Shown here one piece after another: positions 36,801-48,800 of a stretch of 64,000 bases of DNA. Made by a program: the position numbers and the translations under genes. This stretch comes from Isoetes taiwanensis (taxonomy: Eukaryota > Streptophyta > Lycopodiopsida > Isoetales > Isoetaceae). The stretch spans positions 5,109,229 through 5,173,228 of the forward strand of contig JAJEKV010000040.1 in assembly GCA_021234155.1 (NCBI GenBank), given 5' to 3'. Below the pieces are notes generated by a model. The model made no database searches. It worked only from the letters and a program-made list of their open reading frames with translations, and was not told where the DNA came from. How positions within the stretch are numbered: the first letter of the stretch is position 1; every line of letters begins with the position of its first letter.

Positions 36801-39800
36801 CAGATCCTCCAGTCCAGACTCCCTCAAATTGTGCGTCTCTCAAGGACGACAACATACCAGCTAGGGCTCTCATGCTAAATATGAAGGCTAAAACAAGGTA
36901 TCAAAATAGGCATGAAAACTGAACATGACTTATTTGTAACCAACAAGTACACACGTTGGAGGAGAGGGAGAGATGAAAAGCAATATACAATGGATAATAG
37001 GGAAAGAAAGGAATAATTTGCCATATAAATTTAATGAAACTAATATGAGGATACAAGATGATACGTGGAGAATGCTAGAAGGAGGTTGGTAGGTATGTAA
37101 GTGGGTATTGACCAAACAAGAATGTACTGATTAAAAAATTCAATCTTCAAATGTGCTCTCTTGCATAAAGAAATAGTTAGTTAGAACTTAGAGGGTTTAG
37201 AAACGTACATTTTCTTCCTTTGGGCCTTATGTTTGCTTTTTACCCTTTTACTTTTTTTCATTGATTGGTCATCTTAAAAAAGCACACACACAATTTGTAT
37301 TCAAATCATTTTGGACAAACCAATTAAGTACGTAAATGGTATCACTGTTGTTTCTCATCTAGTACAAAAATGTGTAGTTTTATTTGAATGGTTTGAACTT
37401 TCTTTCTTTAGTTGATTTCATAGTTACAAATTTTTAACGAACAATGTCAATCAGGTTTTTAGGGAGTAATAATTTGACTGGTGAACTTCCTAAAGAACTT
37501 CAAAAGCTCAAAGACCTAACATATCTGTAAGTACAAGTTTTTCTATAAGCAAAAGAATCATATCATTTACTAGTTCTTATTGATATGTTCATAGGGACCT
37601 TTCATATAACCGACTATCTGGATCAATTCCTATATGGCTCAGTAATCGTATCATATATATGTATGCACATACTTAAAACTTATTGTTCTATTTAGTCATG
37701 AAATATAGCTATCATAATTTTGACTTTTATCCAGGAACTTAAACTCGAACTTAAACTGGAACTTGTTCGACATCTCAAGTTCCACAAGGCAAGTCTAATG
37801 ATTTACCTTGATAGGTAGAAAAGTGGATCTATTATCTTATTCTCATTTTCTCTTTGTAAGGCTTCCTGCAACATTATTCAACTGTCTTGATTCAAAATCC
37901 CCTTGCACCAGAGCAACAACTGGCAAGAGTAAGGACATGGTGTAGATTATATGAAAAACATTTATTTTTTAATAATTATATGAATGTATACAGATGTTAA
38001 ATTTAAAATCAATTGTGGAGGCAAACAACTCAATTCATATGATGATGATTCACGTACCTTGTCAACTTCCTTGGAATATGCAAATGTTATTATACATTCA
38101 AGTAAAAAATGGGCGATGAGCACAACCGGCTATATTTCTGATAGTGATCATGATGCATATTATCTTTTGAAGGGCGTAGATGCCACTATTGATGTTTCAA
38201 ATCTTCCACATGGGTCTACTTTTGAAATTTATCAAACATCACGAGGTTCCCCCATGTCATTGAGGTATTTTGGTCTTGACATGGTGAATGGTAACTATTC
38301 TTTAGAGCTACACTTTGCAGAAATTGAAATAAGTGCGAACAATTCCGAGTGGCAAAGCATTGGCAAGCGCCTTTTTGATATTTATATTCAGGTACATGCT
38401 AGTACTAAATTTAGACCATAGTTGTTTCTTTTACTATGATAAAAAATTTAGACTTAGTTGTTTCTTTTGCGATGATTAAAATTTACAGTTAGATGGTTTC
38501 ATGGACTCTTGGTCTTCTTGCACATTAAGAAATTTATTCTATTCTATTCTATGTTTATTAGTAAGACCTCTTGTGTGTAATTCCAATAGAAGTTAAAGAG
38601 CAAATAATATATCTTTTTTTCTTGTGCTGCATACATGTGTCTCTTTTTCCTTTTGTTTCTTTGAACTTAGACTTAATTAATTGTTTCTTTTACCAAGTAT
38701 CTCTTGTGCGTAAATCCAATAAAAGATGAAGAGCAACTAATATATCTCTGTTTCTTATGCTTAGCATGTGTCATTTTTTTTTGTAGAAGGCATCATGCTT
38801 TATTTAAGAAGAAGTCAAGAACAAAATCTCGGAGGATAAGCAAGACCTATTGAGTGAAGCAACCTACCAATGCAACCTATTGAGTGAAGCAACCTATTCT
38901 TCACTGTCCTAACTTTTGAACCTTCAAAATTCACAAAATGCATTATATACATCATGTTCAATCCACTCCCAATACTTTTAAAATTTCGATTGGAAAACCA
39001 TGAAGACTTGGATATTTTTCTTTCTCCAAGAGGTTAGCAATAGAATCCAGGTCAACTATAGTGATATTTGTCCCCAAAGGTGAGCGTTGCTCTACTGAAA
39101 CAAATATAACACATTTTAGTCAACACAACAGACTGTATATTCTTTTGAAAAAGGTAAGTGCTGTCTAGCAAAGAATGAGGCAAAATGATTGTGAAGGCCA
39201 TGCATTAGCTGCTTTAAGCCAGAGACCTCTGAGCCTTTAGGCTTTTCTTTCAAGATTGCATACATGTATCATGTATGCCTTTCCACATCTACATTGTAAT
39301 ACGGGCAAAAGTATGCTGGTGGGGTGCAAAAGCACGCGTCCGGACGCATGCTTTTAGCACCCCTGCTGGAAAGTGCTGAAAACTGCTGGAAAGTGCTGGG
39401 TGCAAAGTGCTGGAAAGTGCTGGGTGCTGGAAAGTGCTGGAAAGTGCTGGGTGCTGGGTGCTGCGTCGCGTTTATTTGTAACCCACCAGCATACTTTTGC
39501 CCATACGCCTATTTAGACACCATGTTGTGAAGAACGACAGAAGAACCCACTAATGAAGCTTACTTTTGAGAAAGTCAAGCAAATGGAAATAAAAACAACT
39601 TCCAATAGTAGATGCCCCTTTGGTATTGGCCCCTAGATTAGCATCAATAAAGGTGGTAAGAGCAGAAGGTTCTTGAGGAGCATAAAGGATCCTAAAGGTG
39701 TTGTTGCATGCTATATCACCTTTTCTCCCCCCTAAGTATTTTATGAGCTATAGCTGAGATCTATAGATGTCCAAAAAAGTCTTTTTCTGCAATATCAAAG

Positions 39801-42800
39801 AGGAGTTTTGGTTGTTCAATACAACCATATTTCTGTGTAGGCATACCACCCAAAGAACTCGAATTTGAGTAATCTACTATTATTTTATCGTCGCTTCCCA
39901 AACACTGAGCATGTTTGTGTCATCTGGGGTAACTCGATTAATTGTAGACCCAACTTCAAAACTCAATCAGCCATACACAAATAAAAATATGATTTGATGC
40001 TTCTACTTCACCACATTGTGGACATTGGCTGGATACACTTGAATCATATTTAGACCAGTTCAAACTAGTTGCAAGACTTTGATGAATTGCCTGAATGTTT
40101 TTATTTTATGTGCAGTGTATATTGCTCAGCCTTTGGCACAAACTGAAGCTAATCTTTTTTCCTCACAACACCAACTTCTGAGGGTTTTTTTTTTTATCAA
40201 TGAGAGCTCTATAAATGTCTTTTACAAAATAGACTTCTTTATTATTTAACTACCATAGATTGGAGTTTGTACTACGCCTTCATATATCCATTCATCCATC
40301 TATTATTAATTTTAGATCATCTATCTTTCCTCGGGCTAGCATTATTCCATTGCATATATTTTCAAGGGTGTTGGAGGGTTAAACAACCAATTCCCTCAGG
40401 TGCCAAAGCAGGACTATCTTTACATCTAGCATCCAACATGGGCATCTATAGCAGAATGCAGTATTATTTAATGCTTGGAAGAATGTAGAGTCTGTAAATT
40501 CATGTTTCAAGGTATGGCTTCCCACTAGATGAGACTCTTTTACCCAATTTTTGATTAATGGTGAGGGTCTCCCAAAGATACGTATTCTCTCCTTAACGCC
40601 GTTCTCGATTTACAAAGTTGAGATCCAATCTCACCGGCCCATTAAAGTGTCATACTACCTAGTAACAAATTCACCTAAGACATTTTATGTCAAGCTTTAT
40701 AACATCCTAGAGTGTTAAGCATGAAATCCTCATAACACCCTAGGATAATATCAAGAACAACGTTTATCTCTTGGGCAGGCCCGAACTGATCCAGAGTTTG
40801 CTAAAAATCCGAAGTTTCTAAGTTAGAAAGAAAGCAGAAGCTGCCCTAAGATCCTAAGAAACAGAGCAGAAGTTTGCTTCCAGCCCCCTGCTCCTAAGAT
40901 CCGGCCCTAAGATCCCTCTGCTTCCGGCAGCTCTGCCCTCGAACGCAGCTCTGTCCTCTTCCGGCAGCTCTATCCTCTTCCGGCAGCTCCTAAGATCCTC
41001 TTCCTAAGAAGAACCCTCCTCGAACCTCGCTTCCGGGCAGCCGCCTCGAGCAAACCCTCGAACCAGGCCTTCTAATATCACTCTATTCCGGCCAAATCCG
41101 AGCCACAAAGCAAAGGATTAGAAAGAAAAGCTAATATCCCGCCTTCCTGCTTCTATTCCGCCCTCTCCTTTTTCTCGATTCCTCTGCCTCCGCTCTCGCC
41201 TCGAGCAAACCCAACCCGGGAGTTAGAGACGTCTCGCTCTCGGACGTTATCGAGGAGAAAAAATTTTGGGCGGCGCGTATGCACAAGACGCCCGAGGCAT
41301 TTTCACCGCCCTCTCAAATTTTTCCCAGAACGCCCTTGGGCCAGGACGTTATCTACACCATATCTTTTTTCCAGCAAAAGTTTGGGCCTAAATGAATAAA
41401 TCCTTACGTCCAAGCTCACCATCTTTCTTAGCCTTTATTAAGTCTGTCCAGGCTACTTTATAAGATCCATATAAATTTTTGCTTATAAAATGCTTTGTCC
41501 ACAACAATTGCTGAAGAAAAGTATACATGTGTACTCTTAAAGACTGCATTACTGTTTTTCAAATAAAAATCTCAAAATGAAGGAAATGTGAATGTGGTAC
41601 TCAATCCGCTATCTGCTTCTACAATCTGGGCAATTATACCTGGGGAACCTTTGCATCAAAATTTAGGGCAAGCATGAAAAGGGTGCCCAAATTAGACCCC
41701 TATTGCTATGGATTTAACCTCTTTCATTTTTCTCAACTAATCCAAACCATTTTTCACGAACAAGCCTGATTGGTCTGATCGGCTTTCTTTAGATTAGAAT
41801 CAACTGCCTAAATTTACAAGAGCTGGCGAATACTACAGTGGAAACCTTTCCCATTCAAATGGATCTTAAAATAAGTCCCAACAGTCGGGTCTGATCTGAT
41901 CTCTTTTGGTCCATTCTTTAGAATAGGATTAGACTCTTATTCCCTTTGTAGTATCCTAAAACTAATCACAGTAGATAAATATAATATACAGGAATCTATA
42001 TCATTTCAAAAGCACATGTAGCAAGAAAGATCTTGCTCTTGGCGATAGCCTTTGCTTCGTTCTGTTTAATTCTTTTGAAATTAAGACCCTTGTCATCTTC
42101 ACTCCGACTTCCTCCAGGCCCTTCTGGATGGCCAATTCTGTGGAAGCTTTTAGACATGCCCAACATGTTGGACTCCAAGGAAACAAGCGCTCTGGTGGCC
42201 AAATATAAACCGATCTTTACTCTAAATACGTTGTGTGCCCATCATCGATTCAGCCATAGCCCGAAGAGCTTTTGTTGAGTAAGGTGGAGTTTTTGCTTCT
42301 CGTCCCTGCCCAAACTCTGGCTGACTCTCAGATCGGCATGATCCTCCTCTGAACAGGCCGTGAATAAAAAAGTTTTACCTCTTAGGATTCTTGTACCCAA
42401 TCGAATGGTGCCACGCCTTCCGGAAAAAAAGAAAAAGCAATGGTTAACACAAGAAAACCATTATTTTTATTAAAATCTTTCCTCCCCAACAAAGAAAATC
42501 CAAAGAGAGTTTGCCAATGTAATGCATCCAAAATGCTACCCTCCTTTATCTAGGAAACGCAGATTCCACATCAAGTTCTACCGCCATTTATGTTTCATGC
42601 CCCATGAGAACTCAAACCAAGCCATACGAGGAAGAAGAAAATCATTGTAATATCCACAAGAGTTCAATTGATCTATGAGATCCAAACACCATATTGACCT
42701 TCTATCTCCCCATCATCCCCCTCGATGTTATATTTTTCTTTTTTTTTTTTGGTTTTGGGGTGGTTTGGACATCAAATCACGAAATCATGTAGATAGTCCA

Positions 42801-45800
42801 AGAGTCCAATTGATCTATATGTTGTAGATACCACATCAAGCTTTTTTTATGGTCCTAGCCAAATTCACCTTACATTGCATGCCCAAACCTGACCAAACCT
42901 AAGTTCATGTAGAGCCCAAAGAAGACAATTATTCTTAATCGCCCAATTGATCTACTTAGATGTAGACACCATACCAACCTCCTCCTCCACATGATATACT
43001 CTTAGGCCTACTATATTTTTTGCTTTTGCACTTCATATAATCGTAATAATATATTTGATAAGTTTACTTTTTAATAATAATATAGTTGGCTTTATTTTTA
43101 TTTTTATTTTTATTTTTTTTGCATTCTCTTTCAAAAATGTATTCTATAATGGCCTCAACCTTTATGCTTCCTTTTCTAGGGAAAAATGTTCCGCAAAGAT
43201 TTTGACATTGTAAAGGAGGCAAAAGGATCTTTTAAGGCTCTGGTGATAAGACAACAGGCTGTCCAAGTAACAAATGGAGTCCTAGAAGTTCATCTTAAAT
43301 GGTCAGAACGTGGCACAAGTGCTGTTCCCATATTGCAGACATTTGGACCTCGAATTTCAGCAATTGTTGTCATACCTGGTACGGACAATATTTTAGCTCC
43401 ATCTTGGAACAAGTATATTTCCTTAGTCAACTAGGTATTCTAGATAATATCTACTATAGTCAAAATAATGCAATAAAGATAACTTGAGGGTCTTAAAGCA
43501 AAATTGATATTCTTGTGCAACCTTACTTTTGAAAGAACATTTACTCAAAACCATTTCATGCTGACAGAATCATGTTATCAGAAAAAGAAAAGGATGAATA
43601 GGGAAACAAGATCCTGTGGTCCTGGTCTGGAATGCACATGGAATAAACAAGACTAAAGTACAAGCTACAATAGATGCATGGAACACAACTGAGATAATCC
43701 TTTTTGTGAAACACAGAAACACCAATCGAATGGTTTACCATAGTTAGAGGGATATGCACACCTAAACTCAATTTGGAATTTTCAAAGATCCAGGCATGGT
43801 GAGAGACTTTGTGGAAATTGGGATTTACATGCGAGCTAATCTCACACATAACATGCAGTAGAATTGAAGCATACCAATTTGCGACATATCTGGATTAAAA
43901 TACAAGGAGGTGACAAAACGGCCTATATTGGAGTCAGTTACTACACTCCACTCAACATGCCTTTATATCATCATATTGGGTCTTCATGAGATAGTCCATT
44001 GCATACACTAAGTATGCAAGCACTGAAATTATAGGATAGGGAAGAGAGAATAATTTTTGAAGACTTCAATACACGAACTAGAGGGTAAGAGACAATCTCT
44101 TACATCAAGGATGAATATGTAGCAAAATAACAAGGGGTTCCAGAGGGATTTGATATGGATATAATTCCTGAAACCATAGGCCATATCCCTAAAACAATTC
44201 AATGGGTTATTATAAAAAAAATATATAGATTTAAGATAAAAAATAATCATGTTAGCTCACTAGTTAGATTAGTTAAAGTAGTCTTATTAGGGCATTGAGT
44301 TATTTTGGTAGAGGTTCGAGCTCCTATATTTCATATTCTAAAACCTTAAGCGAAGCCATATAGAGGCTCGATATACCATCAAAACCTTAGGCAAACTCGT
44401 ATTTGACATCTTAAAATCATAGGCGCGCCCAATCATAAATGAGCATAAGCGAAATGAGAGGTGCCCAGAGGCTCCAACATACAGTCTGGGCCGTAGGCCA
44501 GGGTTCACCTCGTTTAGAAATGAGAGGTGCCCAGAGGCTCCAAAATACAGTCTGGGCCGTAGGCCAAGGTTCATCTCCCAATCATAAATGAGCATAAGCG
44601 AAATGAGAGGTGCCCAGAGACTCCAACATACAGTCTGGGCCGTAGGCCAGGGTTCACCTCGTTTAGAAATGAGAGGTGCCCAGAGGCTCCAAAATACAGT
44701 CTGGGCCGTAGGTCAAGGTTCATCTCATTAGAAATATGTAGCAAAATAACAAGGGGTTCCAGAAGGATTTGATATGGATTTAATTCCTGAAACCAAGGCC
44801 ATATCCCTAAAACAATTCAATGGGATATTATAAAAAAAATATAGATTTAAGATAAAAATAATCATGTTAGCTCACTGGTTAGATTGATTAAAGTAGTCTT
44901 ATTAGGACATTGAGTTATTTTGGTAGAGGTTCGAGCTCCCGTATTTCATATTCTAAAACCTTAAGCGAAGCCGTATAGAGGCTCGATATACCATCAAAAC
45001 ATTAGGCAAACTCGTATTTGATATCTTAAAATCATAGGCTTCCCAATCATAAAATGAGCAAGGTCAGTAGGATTGATGATCCCATGGGCCGGGTAGTTCA
45101 GGGTTCACCTCGTTTAGAATATTATTCATAGAAAGAATTAAAGGATCTAGAATTCAAAAGGAAACCAATGGACAAGACGGATATGGGTAATTTTTTCCTT
45201 GAATTTGGTAGTTGGTGTGGTCTTAAAATCATGAATGAAATCCCTTGGTTCCCATCATGAAGTGGTTCGATATGCTTCTCTTGGAATGGAGAAAGTATAA
45301 TGGACTATCTTCTTGCCCCTGATAAATCGATTTGGCCACAAACTTTCAAGTGCTAGATACGCCCCAAATAATCCGATCATTCGCCCATTTTATTCCTAGA
45401 TGCTTTCTAGTATGATGTTATTAGATGCAAAGAATTCTTTTGGAATGACTAAGAAGATGAGGAAGGGTCCACAAAATCAAGGTGGGATGAAGAGTGTACT
45501 CAGGCAAGGGTCTTGCTTGGCAAAGGTTGCAAAATTAAACTAACGTGGTATAAGAAGTTGATTAGGAAAAACAAAAGAGAATATCAGAAAAACATGCAAA
45601 TAATCTATCCATCAATGACAAAACAATCTGGAATCATTTTGGACACGCCTTCAATGAGGAAGATAATGTTTCGTTGAATACAAATGATTTGTCTTTTTCA
45701 TGATTCTTCATTTGAAGCACTTGCCAATTTCCACCATAAGTATTTTCTATCAAAAATCAAGTCATGCTTGCCTAAAACGATATCTATGGTTTCAAGCCAT

Positions 45801-48800
45801 AGCACGAGATAGTGGTTGATTTTTATTGTCCATTAAACAAGAAAATTGAATTGAATTGAATTGTTTTTTTGAAGACTAAATGGTTAACGAAGTCCAACAC
45901 AAGAAGGGCATATATGCCCATTGTCCATTAAACAAGAAAATTGAGTTGAATTGAATTGTTTTCTAATGTCCATAAAGACTAAATGGTCAAGGAAGTCCAA
46001 CACAAGAAGGGCATATATGGCCATTACTATGCAAGATTTAAACAACCACCCCCTCCCTCCCCTCAAAACCACCAAACGAACGGCCTTCAAAGGAAAATTT
46101 TAACATTTGTAAGCTTATTGATAAATATGTATAGAGAATGACTTCAATGTGGGCACAAACTGACCCCATAGATCAAATCTCAATGATATAAGATGCTAGT
46201 ACCATTTTCAAGTGACAAAGAAAAGCACATATAGTGGCTGAGTCTAATAAACCAACATCTTTGCTCGATATTTGCCAATGCTAGACATACTTGAAGAGTG
46301 TGATCCTCACATTCAATCACAACACCAAAGAAATCTTATTTTCGCTTAGTTTGCATCGTGCATCAATTCTGAGATGATATCCCTTCATAGATTCATGTGC
46401 TAATAGGTAAAGCTTTTGAATCATGAACTAGCATAAGTTTAATATCTCTTTTGTAATTTCATGTCTTAACCATCTCCATAGCATCTCAAATCTTACTAAG
46501 AAAGCATGCATCCAAGTATTGCTTCAAACGATTCAAGTCCACATCATTGTTCACTTTTATACATGCATACTTCTACATACATGTTCCATCTAGAAAGCCA
46601 CCCCTCGATGTTTCTTTTCTAACATGACTGTAGATCCATGGCCATTTGTATACAAGGTTTCAAAGTTTTATATTTCAGATTCAGACCACCTTTTGACAAT
46701 AAAGTATAGGGTGTTATATTCCACTATATTGCAAAGCAAGAAATCTCGTCTCTGTAGGAGGATAGGATATGGGGATGTGGACTTAACCGCAAGAGCTCAA
46801 ATCAAGAAGAGTTTCTGAACATGCTCCAAATCCTCCCATGTGTGAAGTGATCTCACAAGACCCTATACTTCTACATTGTAAAGAAGAACTGGTCCAACGA
46901 GCATCTAAAATGATGGGGGCAATCTCATAGAGCCGGGCTTGATGGTAATTATTCTGCATATCATACAAAACCTTCCAATCCACAATGATCCTTTCTCAAA
47001 TACGTACATCCAAATGCGTACCAAGATACTTGTACTTTTGCACCACCTCACTGTTTAACCCTGATATGTGAACTGTGATGCCCTTTGCTACCTAGAGGAG
47101 GAAATGACTAGAATCTTGGTTTTGACTAAGTTGACTCACATACCAGTATTCTAGGAAAAACTACTAAGGGCACCCAGATCTTGTTTCATATTGATAGGGA
47201 TATGCACTAAAAGATCCACATCATCTGCATACAACAACTCATGATACAATGAGCAAGTCTTGTCCCTCCACACCTCCTAGTTCGGCAATCCAATCTCCAA
47301 GCTAGGCAATGTATAACTGAAACAGTGTTGGAAAGATGTTCTAACGAGCATGATATTTTCATACGATAGAGCTGATTTCTTGAACACAACTCTATATTAC
47401 AATAATGAAATGATATATAAATTGAAATAATAATACTCTAGTAAATATAACCATTGCATGCTCAAGACAAAGAGCGTTTACATGCTTTCTTACGTGTAAG
47501 ATCTTCTAACATCGGAATAAATTCTTTCTCTGAAGTACTTTCAAATCTCAAATTGTCTTTTACACGAAACTAAGCCATATTTGTTATTCTTGCATTTAAT
47601 GGCATAGTTTCGTATAATTTGATGCCAAAATGCAATGCAAATCAGGCTCTATGAGTTTCTATAATTAAAACATTGCAAAATTTTGAAGATAATTCAACAG
47701 CTTGTGCTTGTGGCCAATGTGTTGAAACTATTGAACACTGCTTCTTCTTGTGCAATCATCTACGTCTTGCTTGGGCATGGTTGTTCACTCTTTTCAGTGT
47801 GTCTCTCACTAGCCAGGAGATCCTACTTGCACTTTATCCCATGTTGGCCTAACTTGCATAAGCGAGCATTTCATCTTGCTTCTAGTTGAATTTTATGATC
47901 TATCTGGAAGATGCGACGTTTGTGTATTTTCCAAGATGCACACATCTCTGATCACCAGCTTCTTCATTGTGCTCAGCAGAAGATCACACAAGCTTATTGT
48001 TACTCATCTCTAGCTGATGATAAAAAAGAGATCATTTGGCAAATGTATTTACGGTGTTCCTCTTATGCATAGACGGGTGTTTGTGCCTAGTTGGGTCAGC
48101 CTATCCACTAGGGTTTTATTCTTGTTTGTGCATTATGTATTGCGCCTTTCTGTCAATAAAAAGAGTCTCACGTCCAAAAAACGTTGTGCTTGTTTAGATA
48201 TATCAAATTTGGTACAAAAATGTGGTGCATTTGAGCTTGATCATACTCTTCATCATTCTTATAACCTCTGAATTCTTTGCGGCACAGCATGTTGGATCAT
48301 GCACAATCTCACAAGAGTTTCTTTCATCATAAGATAATCGAACATCTTGCGCTTGTTCAACTTTATTCAATTTAATGCCAAAACATGGTGCAATTGAGGT
48401 TGCTTGCTTGTATCTTCCGGGGTCTTTTTTGGCTCCCGAAATCGGGGTCCCCCGCGCCCGAAAATCGCTTAAGCAATTTTGGGGATGAAAATCGCTTAAG
48501 CGATTTTCCCGCCTGAAAAGGGCCCGCCGGAAAAGGCCCCGCCCTGCAAAAGAAAAAAAAAATAAAAAAAAACAGCTCACGCTGGCCGCACGGGCCTGGC
48601 CGCACGCACGGGCTGCTGTGGAGCAATCGTTTTTCCGGGACCATACCCAAAGAATTGGGCGACTGTGAATCATTAGAAACAATAGATCTCTCTTACAATA
48701 GATTTTCGGGGCAGATACCACCGGAATTGGGCAGATTGAAATCGCTGGAAGAGCTTTTTATCAGCGAAAACAGTCTGACAGGCCCATTACCGCCAGAATT

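Larger units (their letters stand above)
38774..41760 (-). mobile_element. L1-type LINE fragment with two insertions
   Basis: The T-run at 38774-38782 is the 3' end of a minus-strand LINE. Coding echoes of ORF2 go right: [18 protein letters not shown] (zinc motif, about 40000), GCLTLQHP and NNRWM (about 40270-40390, compare GCLALKHP and HNRWI in the LINE at 7-13 kb), and [13 protein letters not shown] (about 41520). The element is split by the MITE at 39303-39502 and by a GC-rich insert at about 40690-41360. Stops are frequent. Confidence 0.75.
43616..45800 (+). pseudogene. Non-LTR endonuclease remnant, family B-like, plus strand
   Basis: Plus-strand text reads [11 protein letters not shown] (about 43623), [12 protein letters not shown] (about 44045, the GDFN motif with Gly to Glu), [16 protein letters not shown] (about 45270), SDHSP (about 45380), and WDEECTQAR...[10 protein letters not shown] (about 45490). 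This is the endonuclease and its following basic part in order. The middle is split by the SINE-bearing duplication at 44115-45060. WDEEC matches WFDAEC of copy A, so family B is likely. Stops are common and the reverse transcriptase is not attached. Confidence 0.65.

Noticed and set aside
48203-48721. 172-codon minus-strand frame across the left end of the Pack-MULE
   Set aside because: It crosses the target duplication, the TIR and the antisense of the LRR cargo, so it is a chance fusion.
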